From: Chitinophaga sp. CB10
GTDB lineage: Bacteria; Bacteroidota; Bacteroidia; Chitinophagales; Chitinophagaceae
DNA: 64,000 nucleotides
Assembly: GCA_001870995.2 (NCBI GenBank)
Contig: MLAV02000007.1
Location: 124,001-188,000, forward strand
Direction of reading: 5' to 3'
Under the pieces are notes generated by a model. It did no database searches and was not told where the DNA came from. It saw only the letters and a program-made list of their open reading frames with translations. Shown here piece after piece: positions 51,045-59,111 of this stretch (the first letter of the stretch is position 1; each line of letters opens with the position of its first letter). The position numbers and the translations under genes are program-made.

Positions 51045-52223
51045 ATGCAAACTGGTATCCTTACGTCTATACTGGACAACGACTTCTACAAATTCACCAT
51101 GCAACACTGCGTGGTGAAACTCTTCCCAAAGGCAAGAGCCCGATATAAGTTCATCAACCGCGGCCAGCACGCCTTTCCGCCCGGCTTCGACAAAGTGCTG
51201 CGGGAGGCCGTCAACGCCATGGAACACCTCAGCCTTACCAAAGAGGAAAAAGGCTACCTTGCCGTGACCTGCCCCTACCTGGACCCCACTTACCTGGACT
51301 TCCTGCAGGGCTATCGCTATAATCCGGACGAAGTCCACATCTCCCAGCACGGGGAAGACCTGGAAGTTGTGGTAGACGGTTATTGGTACCGTGCCATCCT
51401 CTGGGAAGTACCCCTCATGTCCCTCATCTGTGAACTGTACTACGAACAAACAGGCCAGCAACGCCTGCCCGATGAAGAGGTGATCCGCATCACCCGGGAG
51501 AAAATCGAAAACTACAAAAAGCTCCATATCACCATCGCGGAATTCGGCACCCGCCGCAGGCACTCCCTCGCGGTGCATAAACTCGTGGTGCAAACCCTCC
51601 GCAAATACGGGGAAGGTACCTTCATCGGCACCAGCAACGTACACCTGGCCATGCGCAACGGCGTCAAACCGGTAGGCACGCATGCGCACGAATGGTTCAT
51701 GTTCCACGCGGCGAAATACGGCTTCAAAATGGCCAACATGATGGGATTGGAACAATGGGTACAGGTCTACCGGGGCGACCTCGGCATCGCCCTGTCCGAC
51801 ACCTATACCACCGATGTTTTCTTTGAACAGTTCGATAAGAAATTTGCCAAGCTGTTTGACGGTGTGAGGCACGACAGTGGCGATCCGCTCCTGTTTGCGG
51901 ATAAAACCATTGCGCATTACATCAGTAAAAACGTAGACCCGCTGAGCAAAACCATTATATTCTCCGACGGACTGGATTATGAAAAGGTGGCCGCTATCGC
52001 GGATTATTGCAGGGGAAGAATCGGGATGTCGTTCGGCATTGGCACCAACTTCACCAACGATGTAGGCCTCAAGGCCCTCAACATCGTGATCAAAATGTAC
52101 GAAGCCCATCCCGAAGATGCTCCGAGATGGGCGCCGGTAGTAAAATTATCTGACGTAAATGGTAAATACACCGGGGATGAACAAACCATTGCCCTGGCGA
52201 AAACCATCCTGGGTATTGCTTAG
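51045..52223 (+). CDS. pncB: Nicotinate phosphoribosyltransferase
   Basis: A 392-residue enzyme that matches bacterial NAPRTase. N-terminal LTSILDNDFYKFTMQHCVVK, EFGTRRRHSLAVH, GTSNVHLAMRNGVKPVGTHA, HDSGDPLLFADK and IIFSDGLDYEKV are the conserved blocks. It makes nicotinate mononucleotide from nicotinate and PRPP with ATP, in NAD salvage. The 3' end overlaps the convergent metallopeptidase by 4 bp. Starts 21 bp after the channel, possibly in the same transcript. Confidence 0.95.
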   Translation: MQTGILTSILDNDFYKFTMQHCVVKLFPKARARYKFINRGQHAFPPGFDKVLREAVNAMEHLSLTKEEKGYLAVTCPYLDPTYLDFLQGYRYNPDEVHISQHGEDLEVVVDGYWYRAILWEVPLMSLICELYYEQTGQQRLPDEEVIRITREKIENYKKLHITIAEFGTRRRHSLAVHKLVVQTLRKYGEGTFIGTSNVHLAMRNGVKPVGTHAHEWFMFHAAKYGFKMANMMGLEQWVQVYRGDLGIALSDTYTTDVFFEQFDKKFAKLFDGVRHDSGDPLLFADKTIAHYISKNVDPLSKTIIFSDGLDYEKVAAIADYCRGRIGMSFGIGTNFTNDVGLKALNIVIKMYEAHPEDAPRWAPVVKLSDVNGKYTGDEQTIALAKTILGIA

Positions 52224-53086
52224 TTGCCGGCCCGGCCCAGGCCTATGCCGGTATCGCCCTGGCTAAGGTCCCCGGTTTCGTAACCTTTCTTAAACCAGGC
52301 CATGCGTTGCGCGGAAGTGCCGTGTGTGAAAGCATCCGGCACAATGCGCCCGGTGCCTGCTTCCTGCAGCTTGTCGTCCCCCACCGCACTGGCGGCAGAT
52401 AAGCCGGATTCAATATCCCCGGCTTCCAGTATGCTCTTCATTTTATCGGCATGGTTAGCCCAGAGGCCGGCGAGGAAATCCGCCTGCAGTTCCAGCATCA
52501 CGGATAATTTGTTGTATTCTTTTTCGCTCAGCTGGCTGCGCATGGATTGTACCTTGCGACTGATGCCGAGCAGGTTCTGCACATGATGCCCTACCTCGTG
52601 GGCAATGACATAGGCCTTCGCAAAATCTCCCTGTACGCGGAAACGTTGTTCCAGCTCGTTGAAGAAAGAAACGTCCAGGTACACTTTCTGGTCCGCCGGG
52701 CAGTAGAACGGCCCCATGGCTGATTCCGCAGCGCCGCAGCCCGATACAGTCGCATCGGTAAACAGGCGCATTTTAGGCTCTTCATAGGTCATGCCCAACT
52801 TTGCAAACTGGTCAGTCCACACCTCTTCAGTACTGTGCAGCACTTTCGCGGAAAACTGTTCAATAGCACTGCTGTTCTCCTTGGTGAGTTGCTCGGTAGC
52901 GCCGCCGTCGCCAGGGCCTTGCACCTGTTCTACGGCCTGCATCACCGTTTGCGGGTCCTGCTTGAGGAACAACGCAATTACAAAAATGATGATCGCGCCA
53001 ACACCGCCGCCAATCACGCCTTTGCGCATACCGCCGCCGGTTTGTTTCTCGACGTTGTCGCTCATTTGTTCATCGTCTAAACGCAT
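52220..53086 (-). CDS. Neutral zinc metallopeptidase (YpfJ family)
   Basis: A 288-residue protein with one N-terminal TM (GVIGGGVGAIIIFVIALFLK) and a periplasm- or outside-facing catalytic domain: zinc motif AHEVGHHVQN, and ELQADFLAGLWANH with the third ligand Glu. Two cysteine-flanked loops (SGCGAAES, YCPADQ) fit the family. Start ATG 53086; the longer frame lacks family similarity. Substrate unknown. Confidence 0.93.
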   Translation of the reverse strand: MRLDDEQMSDNVEKQTGGGMRKGVIGGGVGAIIIFVIALFLKQDPQTVMQAVEQVQGPGDGGATEQLTKENSSAIEQFSAKVLHSTEEVWTDQFAKLGMTYEEPKMRLFTDATVSGCGAAESAMGPFYCPADQKVYLDVSFFNELEQRFRVQGDFAKAYVIAHEVGHHVQNLLGISRKVQSMRSQLSEKEYNKLSVMLELQADFLAGLWANHADKMKSILEAGDIESGLSAASAVGDDKLQEAGTGRIVPDAFTHGTSAQRMAWFKKGYETGDLSQGDTGIGLGRAGN

Positions 53087-53202
53087 AGTTGTAGTAGGGT
53101 TTAAGAAGTTTCTGTGTCCCGAAATTACAATTTGTCTGCCGATAAACATGCAAAAAGTAGTAAATTAGAAGTACACCAAAACAGGAATTTAAAACGGATC
53201 GC

Positions 53203-54213
53203 ATGAAAGCTCAACAGATCATATTCGCCGCCAGGCCGCAAGGGCTGCCGGACAATAAAACATTCAAGACCGTTACCGTCGATTTACCGGAATTACAGGA
53301 GGGCGAAGTACTGATCAAACCCGTCTACTATTCTGTGGATCCCTACATGCGCGGCAGGATGAACGATGCCAAATCCTATATCCCGCCGTTTGAAGTAGGC
53401 CAGCCCATCGAAAGCGGCGGCGTGGCCACCGTAGCGGAAAGCCGCGATAGTAATTTCCAACCGGGGGACCTCGTGATGCTCACCTCTTCCCGCCCGCTCC
53501 TGCCCTGGGCTACGGCTAGTATTTACCACGCCTCCCACCTCAAGAAAATAGATAACAGCGTACCGCCCAGCTATTACCTGGGCATATTGGGCATGCCGGG
53601 CCTCACCGCCTACTTTGGCCTGCTGGATATCGGCAAACCCCAAAAGGGCGAAACCATTGTCGTATCCGGGGCCGCAGGCGCCGTAGGCATTGTGGTTGGC
53701 CAGATCGGTAAGATACACGGCTGCCGCGTAGTGGGCATCGCCGGCGGCGCTGAAAAAGTAAAGCTGCTCACAGATGCGTTTAACTTCGATGCCGCCATCG
53801 ACTATAAAGGCAACCAGGACATCAAAGCCAGCGTTGCAGCCGCCTGCCCCAATGGCGTGGATATCTATTTCGATAATGTGGGCGGGGAGATATCAGATGG
53901 CGTAATAGCCAATATGAACACCTTCGGCCGCATTCCGCTCTGCGGGCAGATCGCCTTGTACAATAGTACGGAAGTGCCCGTGGGCCCCAGAGTGCAGCCC
54001 ATCATGATCACCAGGAGTTTACTTATGCAGGGCTTTACCATCGGCAACTACGCCGCCCGTTTCGGCGAGGGTTTCAAAGCATTGGTGGAATGGGTAAAGC
54101 AAGGCAAACTAAAATACACGGAAACCACCATGGAAGGTTTCGATAAATTACCGGAAGCATTCCTGGCCCTGTTTGCAGGCAAAAACCAGGGAAAGCTGAT
54201 CGTAAAAGTTTAA
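53203..54213 (+). CDS. Zinc-independent NADP-dependent reductase (MDR superfamily, CurA-like)
   Basis: A 336-residue medium-chain reductase of the leukotriene B4 12-hydroxydehydrogenase/CurA type: VKPVYYSVDPYMRGRM, YLGILGMPGLTAYFGLLDIG, cofactor motif SGAAGAVGIVVGQ, and DIYFDNVGGE. No structural zinc cysteines. It reduces double bonds of enones with NADPH. First gene of a four-gene operon. Confidence 0.95.
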   Translation: MKAQQIIFAARPQGLPDNKTFKTVTVDLPELQEGEVLIKPVYYSVDPYMRGRMNDAKSYIPPFEVGQPIESGGVATVAESRDSNFQPGDLVMLTSSRPLLPWATASIYHASHLKKIDNSVPPSYYLGILGMPGLTAYFGLLDIGKPQKGETIVVSGAAGAVGIVVGQIGKIHGCRVVGIAGGAEKVKLLTDAFNFDAAIDYKGNQDIKASVAAACPNGVDIYFDNVGGEISDGVIANMNTFGRIPLCGQIALYNSTEVPVGPRVQPIMITRSLLMQGFTIGNYAARFGEGFKALVEWVKQGKLKYTETTMEGFDKLPEAFLALFAGKNQGKLIVKV

Positions 54214-54247
54214 ACCAAAATTGCAGTGGGATTCCCTATTTTTAAGC

Positions 54248-55072
54248 ATGACAAAACCAGTAGTACATACCCGCGTAAAAAAAGTGCTCAACAGCGGCAT
54301 GCTGGATTCCGATGATGTGCTGGCAACGGAAGAACCGCTGGAAATACGCATTATCTCAGGCCCTACCCATAACCGGCGGCAGCAGCAGGTTTCCGTCACC
54401 ATGCGCACCCCGGGTAATGATGAAGACCTGGCGGCAGGCTTCCTGTTCTCCGAAGGCATCATCCAATCCTATGACGCCATCGCCCACACCAGGATGGTCA
54501 CTACCAAAGAAGGCAGTATTATCACCGTTACCCTGCGGGAGAACGTAACGCCCCAGCTGGGCAACGCCCAGCGTAACTTCGCCGCCACCGCCGCCTGCGG
54601 CATGTGCGGTAAAGCTGATATTTCCAATATTCATACAGGCGCCGGCGTTAGTCACGCGCAAACCGCCACTTCCGCGGAAGTTATTTTCCGGCTGCCGGAA
54701 ACCCTGCGCCTCCGGCAATCCCTCTTCGAAAGCACCGGCGGCATCCACGCCGCGGCATTGTTTGACAACAAGGGTACCCTGCTGATATTACAGGAAGATA
54801 TTGGCCGCCACAATGCAGTCGATAAAGTGATAGGAACCGCCATGCGGGAAGCGCTGTTCCCGCTGGACCAGCACCTGCTCCTGCTCAGCGGCCGCGCCGG
54901 ATTTGAATTAATCCAGAAGGCAGCCATGGCCGGCATCCCCGTGGTGGCGGCCGTAGGCGCTCCATCCAGCATGGCAGTACGAATGGCGGAACAGTGGAAT
55001 ATCACCCTCATCGGTTTTTTGAGGGATCAACGTTTTAATATTTATTCCGGCGCTTACCGGGTAGAGATATAG
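54248..55072 (+). CDS. fdhD: Formate dehydrogenase accessory sulfurtransferase
   Basis: A 274-residue FdhD: TEEPLEIRIISGP, TPGNDEDLAAGFLFSEGI, AACGMCGK (the persulfide cysteine motif C-x2-C), GGIHAAALFD, EDIGRHNAVDKVIG and LSGRAGFELIQKAA. It transfers sulfur to the Mo-bisMGD cofactor, so it should mature the molybdoenzyme encoded next. ATG 54248 is 34 bp past the MDR stop and the frame upstream is not conserved. Confidence 0.95.
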   Translation: MTKPVVHTRVKKVLNSGMLDSDDVLATEEPLEIRIISGPTHNRRQQQVSVTMRTPGNDEDLAAGFLFSEGIIQSYDAIAHTRMVTTKEGSIITVTLRENVTPQLGNAQRNFAATAACGMCGKADISNIHTGAGVSHAQTATSAEVIFRLPETLRLRQSLFESTGGIHAAALFDNKGTLLILQEDIGRHNAVDKVIGTAMREALFPLDQHLLLLSGRAGFELIQKAAMAGIPVVAAVGAPSSMAVRMAEQWNITLIGFLRDQRFNIYSGAYRVEI

Positions 55073-55095
55073 TCATTACTTAATTTTTTTCGAGC

Positions 55096-57390
55096 ATGCA
55101 GGGAGATCAGAACCCGGTCCGTTTCACCGGGTTAAAACTCAGCAAACCTAAAACAGTAGCCGCCGGCATCCCCGCGGTCCTATCCAGCATGAAGCATATC
55201 CTGGAAGAAATGAACGCCTTCAGAGGCATGCAGGCCCTGCTGAAACTTAACCAGAAAAAGGGATTCGATTGCCCGGGCTGCGCCTGGCCCGACCCGGACG
55301 ACGAACGCTCGCCCATCGCCGAGTACTGTGAAAACGGCGCTAAGGCCATCGCGGAAGAAGCCACCACCAAAAAGCTGACAGCGGATTTCTTTGCAGCCAA
55401 CAGCATTGCCGACCTGGGCAACCTGACGGACTACGAGATCGGCAAAAAAGGCAGGGTGGCGCAGCCTATGTACCTCGCCCCCGGCGATACGCACTACCGG
55501 CCCATCTCCTGGGAAAACGCTTTTGAACGGATAGCAAATAAATTACAGTCGCTCCAATCTCCGGACGAAGCCGTGTTTTACACCAGCGGCCGCACCAGCA
55601 ACGAAGCAGCCTTCCTCTACCAGCTGCTCGTAAGGGAATACGGCACCAACAACCTCCCCGACTGCTCCAATATGTGCCACGAATCCAGCGGCGTCGCCCT
55701 CGGCGAAGCCCTGGGCATCGGCAAAGGCTCCGTAAAGCTGGAAGATTTCTACGAAGCGGAAGTTATCATCATCCTCGGGCAAAACCCCGGCACCAACCAC
55801 CCGCGCATGCTCTCCGCCCTGCAAAAGGCTAAAGCCAACGGGACTACCATCATCGCAGTGAACCCCTTGCGGGAAACCGGTCTGCTCGGCTTTCTCAACC
55901 CGCAAACGTTCAAAGGTATCGTGGATATCCAAACCCGCCTGACTGATATCTACCTGCAGGTAAAAATAAATGGCGACATGGCGCTGCTGAAAGCCATTAC
56001 GCTCCTTCTTTCGGAAGCAGAAGATAAAAACCCCGGCATCGTGTTTGACCGGGAATTTATCGCCGCAAAAACCGCCGGCGCAGACGCCTACCTGGCGCAC
56101 CTCCGCCAGCAGGACTTTCACCGCCTGGTGCAGGAATCAGGCGTGGCGGAAGAAAAAATCCGCGAGGCCGCAGCCGCGCTGCTCCATAAAAATAAGATCA
56201 TCGCCTGCTGGGCCATGGGCCTCACCCAGCACAAAAATGCAGTGGACACCATCCGGGAAGTGGTCAACCTCCTGCTGCTGAAAGGCAGCATAGGCAAGCC
56301 CGGCGCAGGTACCTGCCCCGTACGCGGACACAGTAACGTCCAGGGCGACCGCACCATGGGCATCTTCGAAAAGCCCCCGGCCATCCTGCTCAAAAACATC
56401 CGGGACGTTTACGGGTTTGACCCGCCCGAAAAACACGGCTACGACGTCGTAAACGCCATCCATGCCATGCACCACGGGGAAGCAAAAGTATTTATCGCCA
56501 TGGGAGGTAATTTCCTCTCCGCTACACCAGATACGGAATACACCGCCCAAGCGCTCCGCCATTGCGAGCTGACGGTGCACGTATCCACCAAACTAAACAG
56601 GAGCCATATCGTACACGGCCGGGAAGCGATTATCCTCCCCACCCTCGGCCGCAGCGATAAAGACATCCTCCACGGCGAGCAGCAGTTTGTCTCCTGCGAA
56701 AACTCCATGGGCGTTGTCCAGCAGTCAAAAGGCAACCTGCAACCCGTATCCCGGGACCTGAAAAGCGAACCGGTGATCATCTGCGAACTCGCGCAGGCCC
56801 TCTTTAAAGGCAATTCCAGGATACCCTGGGCCAAATACGCGACGCATTACGACCATATCCGCAACGACATCGAAAAGGTCATTCCCGGATTTGAACGGTA
56901 TAATGAAAGGGTAAGACGCCCGGGAGGTTTCTATTTGCCCAACGGTTCCAGGATCGGCGAGTTCAACACCGCCACCGGCAAGGCGAATTTTAATATAGCC
57001 GACACCGTTACCACGCCTCTGCAGCCGGGAGAGTTCATGATGATGACCATCCGCAGCCACGATCAGTTCAACACCACTATCTATGGGCTGGACGACCGCT
57101 ACCGCGGCATTTACCGGGAACGCCGGGTGATACTCATGAATGAAAAAGATATCGCCTCCATTGGTTTAAAAGCCGGAGATGTTGTAGATTTGTTCAATAC
57201 TTTTGACGGCATTGAAAGGATAGCGCAAGGATTTATAGTTATTGCTTATGACATACCGGAGTCCTGTACGGCTACGTACTTCCCGGAAACAAATGTGCTG
57301 GTTCCTGTGAACAGTGTTGCCGATAAAAGTAATACGCCAACGTCAAAGCTTGTAGTTATAAGAATTAAACCCTCAAAGATTAAACGATAG
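55096..57390 (+). CDS. FdhF/YdeP-type molybdopterin oxidoreductase
   Basis: A 764-residue Mo-bisMGD enzyme of the YdeP group: N-terminal DCPGCAWPDPD instead of the classical four-Cys Fe-S motif, active-site region DCSNMCHESSGVALGEALG, GQNPGTNHPRML, and C-terminal MoCo-binding RSHDQFNTTIYGLDDRYRG. Length fits YdeP (about 760). No electron-transfer subunit is encoded nearby. Adjacent FdhD supports bisMGD sulfuration. Substrate of YdeP enzymes is not settled, possibly formate- or acid-stress-linked. One base separates it from the next gene. Confidence 0.93.
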   Translation: MQGDQNPVRFTGLKLSKPKTVAAGIPAVLSSMKHILEEMNAFRGMQALLKLNQKKGFDCPGCAWPDPDDERSPIAEYCENGAKAIAEEATTKKLTADFFAANSIADLGNLTDYEIGKKGRVAQPMYLAPGDTHYRPISWENAFERIANKLQSLQSPDEAVFYTSGRTSNEAAFLYQLLVREYGTNNLPDCSNMCHESSGVALGEALGIGKGSVKLEDFYEAEVIIILGQNPGTNHPRMLSALQKAKANGTTIIAVNPLRETGLLGFLNPQTFKGIVDIQTRLTDIYLQVKINGDMALLKAITLLLSEAEDKNPGIVFDREFIAAKTAGADAYLAHLRQQDFHRLVQESGVAEEKIREAAAALLHKNKIIACWAMGLTQHKNAVDTIREVVNLLLLKGSIGKPGAGTCPVRGHSNVQGDRTMGIFEKPPAILLKNIRDVYGFDPPEKHGYDVVNAIHAMHHGEAKVFIAMGGNFLSATPDTEYTAQALRHCELTVHVSTKLNRSHIVHGREAIILPTLGRSDKDILHGEQQFVSCENSMGVVQQSKGNLQPVSRDLKSEPVIICELAQALFKGNSRIPWAKYATHYDHIRNDIEKVIPGFERYNERVRRPGGFYLPNGSRIGEFNTATGKANFNIADTVTTPLQPGEFMMMTIRSHDQFNTTIYGLDDRYRGIYRERRVILMNEKDIASIGLKAGDVVDLFNTFDGIERIAQGFIVIAYDIPESCTATYFPETNVLVPVNSVADKSNTPTSKLVVIRIKPSKIKR

Positions 57391-57391
57391 T

Positions 57392-57940
57392 ATGAAACCT
57401 GTTGTGTGGCAGGGCGTCCGCTGGACTTCCACTGAATTTTTCACGCTTGAAAGCAAGGGGCTGTATCAGCTTGCACAAGGCAATATCGCCGGTGTCGTCC
57501 GCGATATGCCGTTTTGCATTCATTACGAAATAGAACTGACCAACGACTGGAAAACCGATTCGTTCTACATCCGTTCCTTCGGGCCGGATGCGCGGGAGCT
57601 GCGGGTGACCAGTAACCTGCTCGGCCAGTGGTACGATAAGGAAGGCAACCAGATCGCCGCATTCGACGACTGCCTCGATATAGACATCTCCCTGACCCCG
57701 TTTACCAACAGCCTGCCGGTAAACAGGCTGCAAATGCTGCCTGGTCAAAGCGTAGAAATCAATGTGATCTACATCCTGCTGCCGGAATTTGAATTGCAGA
57801 AGGTGCGTCAGCGTTATACCATGCTGCGGGAAAACTATTGGCTATACGAAAACGTGGATTCGGACTTCAGCGCCAAGCTGTCGTTCGATGAAAACGGGAT
57901 TATGACAGATTACCCGGGGTTGTTTCAAAAAAGATATTAA
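57392..57940 (+). CDS. Putative glycolipid-binding protein (DUF1089-like)
   Basis: A 182-residue soluble protein. TSTEFFTLESKGLYQLAQGN, LRVTSNLLGQWYDKEGNQI and FDDCLDIDISLTPFTNSLPV match the DUF1089 glycolipid-binding-type proteins. No signal peptide. It is the last gene of the MDR-FdhD-YdeP operon, with a 1-bp gap upstream and a terminator directly after. Role in this operon unknown. Confidence 0.85.
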   Translation: MKPVVWQGVRWTSTEFFTLESKGLYQLAQGNIAGVVRDMPFCIHYEIELTNDWKTDSFYIRSFGPDARELRVTSNLLGQWYDKEGNQIAAFDDCLDIDISLTPFTNSLPVNRLQMLPGQSVEINVIYILLPEFELQKVRQRYTMLRENYWLYENVDSDFSAKLSFDENGIMTDYPGLFQKRY

Positions 57941-57969
57941 AAAAAAGAGGGTGCAAAGCCCTCTTTTTT
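57941..57969. terminator. Strong bidirectional terminator
   Basis: AAAAAAGAGGG and CCCTCTTTTTT form a perfect 11-bp stem with a 7-base loop and T-runs on both strands. Closes the four-gene operon and the convergent nitronate monooxygenase-like gene. Confidence 0.97.
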
Positions 57970-58003
57970 AATATGCTTAGCTCTTATCATCCTGGCTCGC
58001 CAC

Positions 58004-59083
58004 TCACCCTTTCAACGAAGGCAGCAACGCCTCCGCCCCTGCTATCAGCCCTTTCACCACCGCTGCAGCGCTCGTCCCCCCTTTTGCCATCCCCGCCGCC
58101 TGCCCTGCCCACATGGCCACAAACGAAGGATTATCCTGCGCTTTGGAAGCCTTCCGCGCCGGCTGCGTGAGCGCATCCTGGTAAGGGTACGGCAATACCT
58201 GCAGGTCCGATTCCTCCACGGCGGAAATCAGGGTATTGTACAATCCGCGCGCCCACCGGCCGCTAAAGGCACGGGTGAGCCGGGTGCTGGTATCCGTAGA
58301 AGCCGCAATGGCCGCTTTATGGGCTGCCGAAGCCAGGCTTTCATCCGTCAGCAAAAATGCGCTGCCAGGCTGTACGCCGGCAGCTCCCAGCATTAGCGAA
58401 GCCGCTACGCCTCTGCCATCCATCACCGCGCCGGCAGCTATAACGGGCACCCCTACACGATCTGCCACCTGCGGGATCAATGCCATGGAACCTATCTGCG
58501 GCAACCCGTTGTTCAGGAAAGTGCCGCGGTGGCCGCCAGCCTCCGCGCCCTGCGCCACTATCGCATGCATGCCCTTCTGCTCCAGGTACACCGCCTCCTC
58601 CACGGAAGTGGCCGTGCCAATCATCTTCGCGCCGCTCTGCTGCAGCAGCGCCAGCCCCCCATCGTCAGGAATGCCGAAAGTAAAGCTCACAATGCCTGTC
58701 TTTTCTTCCGCCAGCACGGGCAAAATATCTTTATAGGAATTTAAATGCAGACTTTGCAATTCCACCACCGGCACGCCCAGCCCGCTACGGCTATACGTCG
58801 CCTGCAACAACTGCTGCATGGCGTCAAACGCTGCTGCCTCCGGGGAAATGGGAATATCATAGGCAAACACATTCACGGCAAACGGTTGGGAAGTCAGTGA
58901 TTTCGTTTTGCGGATCACCGCCCTGGCAGCGTCGGCGTCCATATTGCCAACAGGCAGGCTGCCCAGGCCGCCCGCATTACTCACCGCCGCCACCATTTCC
59001 GGCGTGGTGATGCCCAACATGGGCGCTTGTATAATAGGGTATTGAATGCCTAACAGGTCCGTCAGTTTATTTTTCCATTGCAT
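58004..59083 (-). CDS. Nitronate monooxygenase-like FMN enzyme
   Basis: A 359-residue TIM-barrel flavoenzyme of the NMO/enoyl-reductase (FabK-like) family: YPIIQAPMLGITTPEMVAAV, SNAGGLGSLPVG, FAVNVFAYD, IVAQGAEAGGHRGTF and PVIAAGAVMDGRGVAASLML with the FMN-phosphate-binding end. Oxidises alkyl nitronates or related acids. Substrate in vivo not known. Its terminator is shared with the convergent operon. Confidence 0.92.
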   Translation of the reverse strand: MQWKNKLTDLLGIQYPIIQAPMLGITTPEMVAAVSNAGGLGSLPVGNMDADAARAVIRKTKSLTSQPFAVNVFAYDIPISPEAAAFDAMQQLLQATYSRSGLGVPVVELQSLHLNSYKDILPVLAEEKTGIVSFTFGIPDDGGLALLQQSGAKMIGTATSVEEAVYLEQKGMHAIVAQGAEAGGHRGTFLNNGLPQIGSMALIPQVADRVGVPVIAAGAVMDGRGVAASLMLGAAGVQPGSAFLLTDESLASAAHKAAIAASTDTSTRLTRAFSGRWARGLYNTLISAVEESDLQVLPYPYQDALTQPARKASKAQDNPSFVAMWAGQAAGMAKGGTSAAAVVKGLIAGAEALLPSLKG

Positions 59084-59111
59084 CGGTTACCGTATTTGAT
59101 CTACCTTAAAA

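Noticed and set aside
51039..52109. 356-codon minus-strand frame over nicotinate phosphoribosyltransferase
   Set aside because: Antisense shadow of a highly conserved enzyme; no motif of its own.
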